Assembly (NCBI GenBank): GCA_016861165.1 | Contig: BOKV01000008.1 | Span: 1 to 64,000 of the forward strand | Length of the DNA stretch: 64,000 bases | Origin: Alphaproteobacteria bacterium | GTDB taxonomy: Bacteria; Pseudomonadota; Alphaproteobacteria; Rhizobiales; Rhizobiaceae | Direction: 5' to 3' | In this document: one piece after another, positions 36,306-44,909 of the stretch | How the letters are laid out: every line of letters begins with the position of its first letter | How positions within the stretch are numbered: the stretch's first letter is position 1 | The notes under the pieces: generated by a model | Told to the model about the DNA's origin: nothing | What the model saw: the letters and a program-made list of their open reading frames with translations, nothing else | The model's database searches: none | Position numbers and translations under genes: made by a program

Positions 36306-36455
36306 ATGGATTACGACACGCTGCGCCACTTCGCCGACACCTACTGGCTGGCGTTCATGTTCATCCTCTTCGTCGGCATCGTCGCCTGGGCCTTCCGACC
36401 CGGCGGCAGGAAATCGGCCGACGAGGCCGCCCGGATTCCGCTCAAGGAGGACTGA
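36306..36455 (+). CDS. ccoQ: CcoQ, small cbb3 oxidase subunit
   Basis: A 49-residue protein with one membrane helix (about residues 14-30, WLAFMFILFVGIVAWAF) and a short charged tail ending P-L-K-E-D. Size, sequence type and place between ccoO and ccoP identify it as CcoQ, which stabilises the assembled oxidase. GGGGA precedes the ATG. The tail codons contain the GGAGG that serves as the ccoP ribosome binding site. Confidence 0.92.
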   Translation: MDYDTLRHFADTYWLAFMFILFVGIVAWAFRPGGRKSADEAARIPLKED

Positions 36456-36457
36456 CC

Positions 36458-37327
36458 ATGAGCAGCAAGGAAATCGATGCCATCTCCGGCACCGAGACCA
36501 CCGGCCACGAATGGGACGGCATCAAGGAGTTGAACACCCCCTTGCCGCGCTGGTGGCTGTGGACGTTCTACATCACCATTATCTGGGCGCTCGGCTACAC
36601 CATCGCCTATCCGGCCTGGCCGCTGATCTCGACCAACACCAAGGGCCTGCTCGGCTATTCGAGCCGCGCCGACGTGGCCAGGGAGCTTGCCGCCGCCGAG
36701 GCGGGCCGGGCGAGCGTCCTGCAGCGCATCGCCGAGACCGACATCGCCGGCATCGCCGCCGACGAGGAGCTGTCCCGCTTCGCCGTGGCCGCCGGTCGCT
36801 CGGCCTTCAAGGTCTACTGCTCGCAATGTCACGGCTCCGGCGCCCAGGGCGCGCCGGGCTATCCCAACCTCAACGACGACGACTGGCTGTGGGGCGGCAC
36901 TCTCGACGACATCTTCCTGACGATCAACCACGGCGTCCGCTTCGACGCCGATGATGACACCCGCATCTCCGAGATGCCGGCGTTCGGTCGCGACGAACTG
37001 CTCGAACCCGGCCAGATCAGTGCGGTGGCCAACTTCGTCCTGTCGCTGTCCGGCAAGGATCACGACGCGGCGCAGGTGGAGGAGGGCAAGACCGTCTACG
37101 CCGAAAACTGCGCTTCCTGCCACGGCGACGACGGCACCGGCCTGGCGGAGTTCGGCGCGCCGAACCTCGCTGACGCCATCTGGCTCTACGGCGACACCAT
37201 GGAGGCGGTCGTCGCCCAGATCAGCGGCCCGCAGCATGGCGTCATGCCGGCCTGGGGGACACGGCTCGGCGAAACGACTGTCAAGCAGCTCGCCGTCTAC
37301 GTTCACAGTCTCGGCGGCGGCGAATAG
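36458..37327 (+). CDS. ccoP: cbb3-type cytochrome c oxidase subunit III
   Basis: The 289-residue diheme cytochrome c has an N-terminal membrane helix (about 33-58) and heme sites C121-S-Q-C-H125 and C218-A-S-C-H222, with Met ligands after each. It accepts electrons from cytochrome c or the bc1 complex and passes them to CcoO. It closes the ccoNOQP unit and is followed by a clear terminator, so ccoGHIS uses its own promoter. Confidence 0.97.
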   Translation: MSSKEIDAISGTETTGHEWDGIKELNTPLPRWWLWTFYITIIWALGYTIAYPAWPLISTNTKGLLGYSSRADVARELAAAEAGRASVLQRIAETDIAGIAADEELSRFAVAAGRSAFKVYCSQCHGSGAQGAPGYPNLNDDDWLWGGTLDDIFLTINHGVRFDADDDTRISEMPAFGRDELLEPGQISAVANFVLSLSGKDHDAAQVEEGKTVYAENCASCHGDDGTGLAEFGAPNLADAIWLYGDTMEAVVAQISGPQHGVMPAWGTRLGETTVKQLAVYVHSLGGGE

Positions 37328-37347
37328 CCGGCCAAAGAGGCGCAACC

Positions 37348-37378
37348 GAGGCCCGGTCCGCCGGGCCTCTTTGCTTTT
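37348..37378 (+). terminator. Rho-independent terminator after ccoP
   Basis: GAGGCCCGG and CCGGGCCTC form a perfect 9-bp stem with a TCCG loop, followed by TTTGCTTTT. An alternative pairing, CAAAGAGG (37333-37340) with CCTCTTTG (37366-37373), competes with it. The site ends 15 bases before the FNR box of ccoG. Confidence 0.85.
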
Positions 37379-37392
37379 GCGGGCGCCCGGTC

Positions 37393-37433
37393 TTGACTTG
37401 AATCAACGCGGGGGGCGCGCGAGCGCCTATCTA
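37393..37433 (+). promoter_or_regulatory. FNR/FixK-type promoter of ccoGHIS
   Basis: The box TTGACttgaATCAA lies at 37393-37406 and a -10-like TATCTA at 37428-37433. The box centre is 41.5 bases before a start point expected at about 37441, the class II geometry of FNR-activated promoters. This leaves a leader of about 60 bases before ccoG. Confidence 0.82.
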
Positions 37434-37501
37434 GACGGGGTGGCTGTGCAAGGGGCGCCGGCGCGACACCGATCCGCCGGGCCCGACGGGAAACCGGAAC
37501 A

Positions 37502-39058
37502 ATGAATGTGATCGAGCAGCAGAACACCGCGCAGTTCGAGGTCGAGGCGATCAATCGCCGCGACCGCCAGACCCCGCTCTACGCCGCCCGCCAGAAAATC
37601 CACCCCAAGCGCGCCGAGGGCACCTTCCGGCGGCTCAAATGGCTGGTGATGTTCGTCACGCTGGGCATCTACTACGCCGCGCCGTGGCTGCGCTGGGACC
37701 GCGGACCGTACGCGCCCGACCAGGCGATCCTCGTCGATCTCTATCATCGTCGCTTCTACTTCTTCTTCATCGAGATCTGGCCGCAGGAATTCTACTACGT
37801 CGCCGGCTTGCTGGTGATGGCCGGCGTCGGCCTGTTCCTGGTCACCTCCTCGGTCGGCCGCGCCTGGTGCGGTTACACCTGCCCGCAGACGGTGTGGGTC
37901 GATCTGTTCCTGTGGGTCGAGCGCTTCGTCGAGGGCGACCGCAACGCCCGCATCAAGCTCGACGCCGCGCCGTGGTCGGCGGCCAAGGTCGCCAGGCGCA
38001 CGGTCAAGCACGCGACCTGGCTCGCCATCTCGGTGGCCACCGGCGGCGCCTGGATATTCTACTTCGCCGACGCGCCGACGCTGGCGCGCGATGTGGTCAG
38101 CGGCACCGCGCCCGGCATCGCCTACATGACCATCGCCGTGCTGACCTCGACCACCTACGTGCTGGGCGGGTTCATGCGCGAGCAGGTGTGTATCTACATG
38201 TGCCCGTGGCCGCGCATCCAGGCGGCCATGCTCGACGAGAACTCGCTCACCGTCACCTACAACGACTGGCGCGGCGAGCCGCGCTCGCGCCACGCCAAGA
38301 AGATGGCCGCCGAGGGCCGCCCGATCGGTGACTGCGTCGACTGCAACGCCTGCGTCGTCGTCTGCCCGATGGGCATCGACATCCGCGACGGCCAGCAGCT
38401 CGAATGCATCACCTGCGCGCTGTGCATCGACGCCTGCGACGGCATCATGGACAAGCTCGGCAGGGAACGCGGCCTGATCTCCTATGCCACGCTCGCCGAC
38501 TACAACCGCAACATGGCGATCGCCGCGCCGGCCGGCACGATCGACCCGACCATCGCCCGCGACGGGGAGGGCCGGCTCAACTCCTCATTCCGCAAGACGA
38601 CCTGGCGGTCGATCCTGCGCTACCGTACCGGCCTGTATTTCGCCGTATGGGCGCTGATCGGGCTCGTCATGCTCTACGCGCTGATGCACCGCTCCCGCCT
38701 CGACATCAACGTCCTGCGCGACCGCAATCCGGTCTTCGTGCAATTGTCCGACGGCTCGATCCGCAACGGCTTTACCGTGAAAATCCTCAACATGATGCCC
38801 GAGCCACGCACGATCGGCATCTCGCTGGACGGCCTGCCGGCCGCGCAGATGACGCTCGCCGACAGCTCGCAGGGTCCCTCCAACCTGCTGTTCTTCGAGG
38901 CCGAGCCGGACAAGCTCAAGGTCGTCAAGGTGTTCGTCCGCGCCGATCCCGACATTCTCGGCAATGGCAGTCACGACTTCTCCTTCGTTGCCCAGGACAT
39001 GACCGGTTCGGAGACGGCACGCTATGCGGCGAAGTTCGAGACCGGGAGGAACCAATGA
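37502..39058 (+). CDS. ccoG: CcoG, cbb3 oxidase assembly ferredoxin-like protein
   Basis: The 518-residue polytopic membrane protein has five or so helices and two ferredoxin-type motifs, CVDCNACVVVCP and CITCALCIDACD. An IG-like C-terminal domain follows. CcoG/RdxA is known as a cupric reductase that helps copper delivery to cbb3 oxidase. It is the first gene of ccoGHIS and overlaps ccoH by four bases (ATGA). Confidence 0.95.
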   Translation: MNVIEQQNTAQFEVEAINRRDRQTPLYAARQKIHPKRAEGTFRRLKWLVMFVTLGIYYAAPWLRWDRGPYAPDQAILVDLYHRRFYFFFIEIWPQEFYYVAGLLVMAGVGLFLVTSSVGRAWCGYTCPQTVWVDLFLWVERFVEGDRNARIKLDAAPWSAAKVARRTVKHATWLAISVATGGAWIFYFADAPTLARDVVSGTAPGIAYMTIAVLTSTTYVLGGFMREQVCIYMCPWPRIQAAMLDENSLTVTYNDWRGEPRSRHAKKMAAEGRPIGDCVDCNACVVVCPMGIDIRDGQQLECITCALCIDACDGIMDKLGRERGLISYATLADYNRNMAIAAPAGTIDPTIARDGEGRLNSSFRKTTWRSILRYRTGLYFAVWALIGLVMLYALMHRSRLDINVLRDRNPVFVQLSDGSIRNGFTVKILNMMPEPRTIGISLDGLPAAQMTLADSSQGPSNLLFFEAEPDKLKVVKVFVRADPDILGNGSHDFSFVAQDMTGSETARYAAKFETGRNQ

Positions 39059-39546
39059 ACGGGCGGTCGCAAGGCCGGTTCACCGGCTGGCATATGCTGG
39101 GCGTGATGGTCGCCTTCTTCGGCACCGTGATCACGGTCAACCTGACCATGGCCGTGTTCGCCGCCACGAGCTGGACCGGACTGATAACGCGCGATTCCTA
39201 TCTCGCGGGCCAGTCGCACAACGCCGAACTCGCGCAGGCGCGCCGCCAGGACGCCCTCGGCCTTTCCGGCACGCTCGCCATCGATCCCTCGGCGGTCGAG
39301 TTCCGCTTCGTCGACCGCGCCGGCCAACCGGTCATTGTCGATGACGTCGCGGTCAAGCTCGGCCGGCCCGCCACCGACGCCGACGATCGCGTCGTAGCGC
39401 TCGACTATGTCGGCGCCGGCCTCTACCGTTCCGCCACCACGCTGGCGCCGGGCCAGTGGCAGGCCGACCTGACGGCGACGCTGGCCGACGGCGCCCGCTG
39501 GCGCAGGATCTGGCGCCTCCATCTGAGCGAGGACGCCGACCGATGA
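39055..39546 (+). CDS. ccoH: CcoH, cbb3 oxidase assembly protein (FixH)
   Basis: The 163-residue protein has one N-terminal membrane helix (about 10-36) and a periplasmic FixH domain, with the typical start GWHMLGVMVAFFGTVITVN and DSYLAGQSHN. It associates with the assembling oxidase. Both ends overlap neighbours by four bases (ATGA), so ccoG, ccoH and ccoI are translationally coupled. Confidence 0.93.
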   Translation: MNGRSQGRFTGWHMLGVMVAFFGTVITVNLTMAVFAATSWTGLITRDSYLAGQSHNAELAQARRQDALGLSGTLAIDPSAVEFRFVDRAGQPVIVDDVAVKLGRPATDADDRVVALDYVGAGLYRSATTLAPGQWQADLTATLADGARWRRIWRLHLSEDADR

Positions 39547-41819
39547 GCTGCTGCGCGCCGGGAGCCGAGGTCGGACTGGCCGGCAACGCGGCCATCTCCC
39601 GCGACGAGACCCTGCTCGCCAGTCGCGACCTCGGCGACGGCTCCGTGCAAACCGTCCTCAACGTGCCGGATGCCCATTGCGGCGCCTGCATCACGGCAAT
39701 CGAGACCACGGTCGGCGGTCTTGCCGGCGTCGAGACGGCGCGGCTCAACCTTTCGACCCGCCGGCTGACCATCAACTGGCGTCCCGACCGCCTCGACCCG
39801 TCGTGCATTTTCGCGGCGCTGGCCGCCGCCGGCTATCGCAGTCTGCTCGCCGACCCCGCGCAGGACGGGTCCGATCCCGTGCTGCGCGAACTGCTGATCG
39901 CCCTGGCCGTGGCCGGCTTTGCCGCCGGCAACATCATGCTGCTGTCGGTTTCCGTCTGGTCGGGCGCCGAAGGGGCGACGCGCGACCTGTTCCACTGGGT
40001 CTCGGCGCTGATCGCCCTGCCGGCGATCGCCTTCGCCGGCCGGCCGTTCTTCCGCCCGGCGCTTGCCGGACTGCGCGCCCGCCGCCTCAACATGGACGTG
40101 CCGATCTCGCTCGGCGTCACGCTGGCGGCGCTGATGAGCCTCTACGAGACCGCCACGCACGGCCCGCACGCCTATTTCGACGCCGCCGTGACGCTCCTGT
40201 TCTTCCTCCTGGTCGGCCGTACCCTCGACCACTTCATGCGCGAGCGGGCGCGCAGCGCAGTGCGCGCGCTCGGCCGGTTGGCGCCGGGCGGCGCCGTGGT
40301 CGTCGACCCCGGCGGCTCGCGCCGGTTCGTGGCGCTCGCCGAAATCCGGCCCGGCATGCGCCTGCATGTGCCCGCCGGTGAACGCCTGCCGGTCGACGCC
40401 GTCATCCGCTCCGGCGCGGGCGAACTGGACTTCTCGATCGTCAACGGCGAGAGCGCGCCCGTCGCCGCCCGCCCCGGCCTGGCGGTGCCCGCCGGCGTGA
40501 TGAACCTGTCCGGCCCGATCGAGGCCGAGGCGAAAGCGCGCGCCGCCGACTCCTTCGTCGCCGAGATGGTGCGCATGATGGAGGCGGCCGAGTCCTCGCG
40601 CGCCGGCTTTCGCCAGCTCGCCGACCGCATGGCGCAGAACTACGCTCCCGTCGTCCACATCATGGCACTTGGCACCTTCCTGTTCTGGCTCGCCATGGGC
40701 GCCGGCTGGCACATGGCGACGCTGACGGCGATCACCGTGCTCATCATCACCTGCCCGTGCGCGCTGGCGCTGGCCGTGCCGATCGTCCAGGTCGTCGCCG
40801 CCGGCCGCCTGTTCCGTGACGGCGTCATGGTTCGCAGCGGTGCCGCGCTCGAGAAGCTCGCCGATGCCGACCGGGCGGTGTTCGACAAGACCGGCACGCT
40901 GACCGCCGGCCGCCCGGTGCTGGTCGACGCCGGTCGTGTCGACCTCGGCGACCTGGCGCTCGCCGCCACGCTGGCCCGGGCCAGCCGGCATCCGTTCTCG
41001 CAGGCGATCGCCGCCGCCGGCGACGGACTGCCCGCCGCCGACATCGGCACCATCCGCGAGATCGCCGGATGCGGCCTGGAAGGCACGCTCGACGGCCGGA
41101 TCGTGCGCCTCGGCCAGGCCGGCTGGGCCGCCGCCGGCACGCTGCGGGACCACGGCGAGGGCGGGGTCGCGCTGGCGGTCGACGGCAGCGTTCGCGCCCG
41201 CTTCGATTTCGCCGACGCCCTGCGCGAGGGCGCCGCCGAGGCGCTGGCGGCGCTGCGGGCGGCCGGTATCGACAGCGAAATCCTGTCGGGCGATGAGGAG
41301 CGGCGCGTGGCCGCCCTTGCCGGCCGCCTCAAGGTCGCGCGCTGGCAGGCGCGGGCGACGCCCGCCGTCAAGCTGGCGCGCCTGGCGGAACTGGCCGGCG
41401 CCGGTCACCGCCCGCTGATGGTCGGCGACGGCATCAACGACGCCCCCGCACTCGCCGCCGCCCATGTCTCCTTCGCGCCCGCGAGCGCCGCCGATGTCGG
41501 CCGCAGCGCCGCCGACTTCGTCTTCCTCAAGAACGACCTGCGCGCCATCCCCCGGACGGTCGCCGTCGCGCGGCGGGCGCGGCGTTTCATCCTTGAGAAT
41601 TTCGGCCTTGCCATCGCCTACAACCTGGTTGCCGTGCCGATCGCGATGGCCGGCTACGCCACCCCGCTCATCGCGGCGGTGGCGATGTCGTCGTCCTCGA
41701 TCCTGGTGACGCTGAACGCGCTGCGGCTCAACCTCGGCGCGGCTGACCGTCCCGGCCATGCGACTCGCCAACGCGCCGACGCCACCCTGGCCGTCGCCTC
41801 CGGCGGAAGGCGGCCATGA
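39543..41819 (+). CDS. ccoI: CcoI, copper-exporting P1B-ATPase
   Basis: The 758-residue P-type ATPase delivers copper for the CuB site of cbb3 oxidase. It has an N-terminal CC (residues 3-4), a heavy-metal domain with H45-C46-G-A-C49, the NGES actuator motif at 301-304 (usually TGES), the copper-binding CPC at 404-406, the phosphorylation site DKTGT at 448-452, and GDGINDAPAL near the end. Eight membrane helices are expected. ccoS overlaps its 3' end by four bases. Confidence 0.95.
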   Translation: MSCCAPGAEVGLAGNAAISRDETLLASRDLGDGSVQTVLNVPDAHCGACITAIETTVGGLAGVETARLNLSTRRLTINWRPDRLDPSCIFAALAAAGYRSLLADPAQDGSDPVLRELLIALAVAGFAAGNIMLLSVSVWSGAEGATRDLFHWVSALIALPAIAFAGRPFFRPALAGLRARRLNMDVPISLGVTLAALMSLYETATHGPHAYFDAAVTLLFFLLVGRTLDHFMRERARSAVRALGRLAPGGAVVVDPGGSRRFVALAEIRPGMRLHVPAGERLPVDAVIRSGAGELDFSIVNGESAPVAARPGLAVPAGVMNLSGPIEAEAKARAADSFVAEMVRMMEAAESSRAGFRQLADRMAQNYAPVVHIMALGTFLFWLAMGAGWHMATLTAITVLIITCPCALALAVPIVQVVAAGRLFRDGVMVRSGAALEKLADADRAVFDKTGTLTAGRPVLVDAGRVDLGDLALAATLARASRHPFSQAIAAAGDGLPAADIGTIREIAGCGLEGTLDGRIVRLGQAGWAAAGTLRDHGEGGVALAVDGSVRARFDFADALREGAAEALAALRAAGIDSEILSGDEERRVAALAGRLKVARWQARATPAVKLARLAELAGAGHRPLMVGDGINDAPALAAAHVSFAPASAADVGRSAADFVFLKNDLRAIPRTVAVARRARRFILENFGLAIAYNLVAVPIAMAGYATPLIAAVAMSSSSILVTLNALRLNLGAADRPGHATRQRADATLAVASGGRRP

Positions 41820-41998
41820 ACCTGCTGTTGTTCCTGATTCCGATCGCGCTCTTTCTCGGCGCTCTGGGGCTCGCGGCCTTCATCTGGTCGCTGAAAAGCG
41901 GCCAGTACGACGATCTCGACGGCGCCGCCTGGCGCGTATTGGAGGACGACGAGGACGAGGCGCCGCGCGGCCCGGCTCAGCGCAACAGGGTGCGCTGA
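41816..41998 (+). CDS. ccoS: CcoS, cbb3 oxidase maturation protein
   Basis: The 60-residue protein has one membrane helix (about 3-25) followed by the usual WSLKSGQYDDLDGAAWRVL stretch and an acidic tail (EDDEDE). This pattern is diagnostic for CcoS, needed for cofactor insertion in cbb3 oxidase. Its last 22 bases overlap the 3' end of the convergent choV gene. Confidence 0.95.
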   Translation: MNLLLFLIPIALFLGALGLAAFIWSLKSGQYDDLDGAAWRVLEDDEDEAPRGPAQRNRVR

Positions 41999-43011
41999 AC
42001 GTCCTGCGGCTCGATCACGCCGCAGATGGCGTCGTCATGGCTGACATAGACCGGCAGGCCGGTCTGAAGCTGGATTTCCATCACCTTCCTGAGCGGCGTG
42101 TCGGGATCGACCACCGGCGCCTTGGTTTCGCCCCTGGCCCGGCGCGAGGCCGGCCGCATGGCGTCGGAGGCGGTGCACACCGCGAGCGGGTTCATGTGGG
42201 CGACGAAATCGCGCACATAGTCGCTGGCCGGATTGTTGAGGATTTCCTTGGCGGTGCCGCACTGGATGATGCGCCCGCCCTCCATGATGGCGATGCGGGT
42301 GCCGATCTTGATCGCCTCGTCGAGGTCGTGGCTGACGAAGATGATGGTGCGTTTGAGCCGCTTCTGCAGGTCGATCAGTTCGTCCTGCAGGCGGGCGCGG
42401 ATCAGCGGGTCGAGCGCCGAGAAGGGCTCGTCCATCAGCAGGATCGGCGCCTCGGTGGCAAAGGCGCGCGCCAGGCCGACGCGCTGCTGCATGCCGCCCG
42501 ACAATTCCTGCACGCGCTTGTCGGCCCAGTCGGACAGGCCGACCAGCTCCAGCTGGTCGGCCACCCGGTCGTGGATGGCGCGCTTGCCGAGGCCGGCCAG
42601 TTCGAGGCCAAAACCGATATTGTCGGCGACGCTGCGCCAAGGCAGCAGACCGAACTGCTGGAACACCATCGATACGGTGCGCCGGCGCATCTCGCGCAGT
42701 TCGGCGGCGTTGCAGGCATGCGGGTCGACCCAGCGGCCGCCGCTCCTGACCTCGACCTTGCCGCGGATGACCGGGTTCAGGCCGTTGACGGCGCGCAGCA
42801 GCGTCGACTTGCCCGAGCCCGACAGCCCCATCAGCACCAGCGTCTCGCCCTCGTGGACGTCGAGTTCGGCGCCGGCGACGCCGAGAATCTGGCCGGTCGC
42901 CTCCTGGATCTCCTGGCGGCTCCTGCCCTCGTCGATCAGCGCAAGCGCGTCGCGCGGGCGGTTGCCGAAGATGATGTCGACCTTCTCGAACCTGACCACC
43001 GGCGCGTTCAC
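41977..43011 (-). CDS. choV: Choline ABC transporter ATP-binding protein
   Basis: The 344-residue ProV/OpuAA-type ATPase has Walker A GLSGSGKST, signature LSGGMQQR, Walker B ILLMDEPFSALD, and a C-terminal CBS-like segment after HMNPL. The N-terminal stretch with ALALIDEGRSRQEI is characteristic of ChoV. The GTG start at 43011 overlaps the choW stop (GTGA). With ChoW and ChoX it should import choline. It is convergent with ccoS, with a 22-base overlap. Confidence 0.93.
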   Translation of the reverse strand: MNAPVVRFEKVDIIFGNRPRDALALIDEGRSRQEIQEATGQILGVAGAELDVHEGETLVLMGLSGSGKSTLLRAVNGLNPVIRGKVEVRSGGRWVDPHACNAAELREMRRRTVSMVFQQFGLLPWRSVADNIGFGLELAGLGKRAIHDRVADQLELVGLSDWADKRVQELSGGMQQRVGLARAFATEAPILLMDEPFSALDPLIRARLQDELIDLQKRLKRTIIFVSHDLDEAIKIGTRIAIMEGGRIIQCGTAKEILNNPASDYVRDFVAHMNPLAVCTASDAMRPASRRARGETKAPVVDPDTPLRKVMEIQLQTGLPVYVSHDDAICGVIEPQDVQRTLLR

Positions 43012-43871
43012 TGGCCGGACTCCCGCTTGCCTTCGTGGCGCAGGAAACGGTCGAGCACGATGGCGACCAGCACGATCATCGCGCCGGCCTCGAAGCCCTT
43101 GGCGATGTTGACCGAGTTGAGCGCGCGCAGCACGGGTACGCCGAGACCGGGCGCGCCGACCAGCGCGGCGATCACCACCATCGACAGCGACAGCATGATC
43201 GTCTGGGTAAGCCCGGCCATGATGTTGGGCAGCGCCCACGGCAGCTCGACCTTCCACAAGAGCTGGCGCGGCGTGGCGCCGAAGGCCTGGCCCGCCTCGA
43301 CCAGCTGACGCGGCGTCGACTTGACGCCGAGCTCGGTTAGCCGGATCGGTGCCGGGACGGCGAAGATGACCGTGGCGATCAGTCCCGGCACCATGCCGAG
43401 GCCGAACAGGATCAGCACCGGGATCAGGTAGACGAAGGTCGGCATCGTCTGCATCAGGTCGAGGATCGGCCGGATGAACGCCGACAGGCGCGGCCGGTGG
43501 GCGGCGGCGACGCCGACCGGCACGCCGATCGCCATGCACACGGCCGCCGCCGCCAGCACCAGCGACAGCGTCTCCGTCGTCTCCTTCCAGTAGCCCTGGT
43601 TGACGATGACGAGGAGCGCGGCCGCGACGAACAGCGGGAACAGCAGGTTGCGCCGCAGCCACCACGCCAGCACGGTGGCAACCGCCACGACGATGAGCGG
43701 ATGCGGCGTTTGCAGGCACCACAGCAGCGCGTCGATCATCACCTGGAGGACGGTCGACAGCCAGTCGAAGAAGAAGCCGCCATTGGCGATCAGCCAGTCG
43801 ACCCCGGCCTTGGCCCACGCGCCGAGGGGAATCCGGTTGCCGGTGATCCAGGCGAGGACGTTGTCCATCAT
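43008..43871 (-). CDS. choW: Choline ABC transporter permease
   Basis: A ProW-type permease of about 287 residues with about seven hydrophobic segments and the EAA loop EAGQAFGATPRQLLWKVELP. It pairs with ChoV. The start is uncertain: neighbouring ATGs at 43871 and 43868 give the normal N-terminus (M-D-N-V-L-A-W), while the frame can extend to 43892. No strong Shine-Dalgarno sequence is seen before either. Confidence 0.9.
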   Translation of the reverse strand: MMDNVLAWITGNRIPLGAWAKAGVDWLIANGGFFFDWLSTVLQVMIDALLWCLQTPHPLIVVAVATVLAWWLRRNLLFPLFVAAALLVIVNQGYWKETTETLSLVLAAAAVCMAIGVPVGVAAAHRPRLSAFIRPILDLMQTMPTFVYLIPVLILFGLGMVPGLIATVIFAVPAPIRLTELGVKSTPRQLVEAGQAFGATPRQLLWKVELPWALPNIMAGLTQTIMLSLSMVVIAALVGAPGLGVPVLRALNSVNIAKGFEAGAMIVLVAIVLDRFLRHEGKRESGQ

Positions 43872-43929
43872 TGCGGGTCTGCCAGTCGGCATGCGGGGAG
43901 CGGCACCGGGCGGCCGCTCCCGGCCCGGC

Positions 43930-44883
43930 CTACATGCCGAGCGCCGACTTGACCGCGGCCATGGCGTCGCCGCCGTCTCTGGCCGTCACGCCGTCGAGCC
44001 AGGGGCCGATCGCGTCGGGATGAGCCTTGAGCCAGTCGGCCGCCGCCGCCTCGGGCTCCTTGCCGTCGTTGAGGATGGCACCCATGATCTCGTTTTCCAT
44101 GGCCAGCGTGAACGCCATGTTGGTGACCAGCTTGCCGGCATTGGGGCATTCGGCCGTCCAGCCGGCGCGCACATTGGTGTAGACGGTGGCGCCGCCGAGA
44201 TCGGGACCGAAGAAGTCGTCGCCGCCGGTCAGATAGGTCAGCGCGAAATTGGCGTTCATCGGGTGCGGCTCCCAGCCGAGGAACACGATCGGCTCGCTGG
44301 CCCGCTCGGCGCGGGCGACCTGGGCGAGCATGCCCTGCTCGGAGGATTCGACCAGTTCGAAGCCCTTGAGGCCGAAGGCGTCGCCTTCGATCATGTCGAG
44401 GATCAGCCGGTTGCCGTCATTGCCCGGCTCGATGCCGTAGATCTTGCCGCCGAGCGCGTCCTTCTGCGTGGCGACGTCGGCGAAGTCCTTGATGCCCAGT
44501 TCGGCGCCCTTGGCGTTGGTAGCGAGCGTGTACTTGGCGCCTTCCAGGTTGACCCCCGTCGACTCGACCGACTTGTCGTCGAGATAGGGCCGCACATCGG
44601 CCTCCATCGTCGGCATCCAGTTGCCGAGGAAGACGTCGATGTCCTTGTTCTTCAGCGACGCGTAGGTGACCGGCACCGACAGCACCTTGATGTCGGTCTC
44701 GTAGCCGAGCGCCTTCAGCAGGAACGTCGTCACCGCGGTGGTGGCGGTGATGTCGGTCCAGCCGACATCCGAAAAGCGCACCGGCGAGCACGAATCGGGG
44801 TCGGCGGCGCGGGCGGGCATGGCGAGCGCGCCGGCCAGAAGGGCCGCCGCGGCAAGGCCGGTCAGAACGGTTCTGGAACGCAT
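43930..44883 (-). CDS. choX: Choline-binding periplasmic protein
   Basis: The 317-residue solute-binding protein has a Sec signal peptide (about 1-27, ending ARAAD). Its aromatic residues sit where ChoX forms its choline cage: VGWTDITAT, LGNWMPTM and LGWEPHPMN. This pattern separates ChoX from general betaine-binding ProX. The ATG at 44883 follows GGGAG. It is 26 bases after the methyltransferase stop and 58 bases before choW. Confidence 0.93.
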   Translation of the reverse strand: MRSRTVLTGLAAAALLAGALAMPARAADPDSCSPVRFSDVGWTDITATTAVTTFLLKALGYETDIKVLSVPVTYASLKNKDIDVFLGNWMPTMEADVRPYLDDKSVESTGVNLEGAKYTLATNAKGAELGIKDFADVATQKDALGGKIYGIEPGNDGNRLILDMIEGDAFGLKGFELVESSEQGMLAQVARAERASEPIVFLGWEPHPMNANFALTYLTGGDDFFGPDLGGATVYTNVRAGWTAECPNAGKLVTNMAFTLAMENEIMGAILNDGKEPEAAAADWLKAHPDAIGPWLDGVTARDGGDAMAAVKSALGM

Positions 44884-44909
44884 GGCTTTCTCCCTTGATG
44901 ATGGTCTTG

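Noticed and set aside
37328..37501. A possible small gene or riboswitch between ccoP and ccoG
   Set aside because: The stretch is accounted for by a terminator, an FNR-type promoter and a leader of about 60 bases, with no conserved riboswitch architecture.
39423..41771. A long minus-strand frame opposite ccoI
   Set aside because: It mirrors the ccoI reading frame, has no recognisable domain and no ribosome binding site. ccoI itself has all P-type ATPase motifs.
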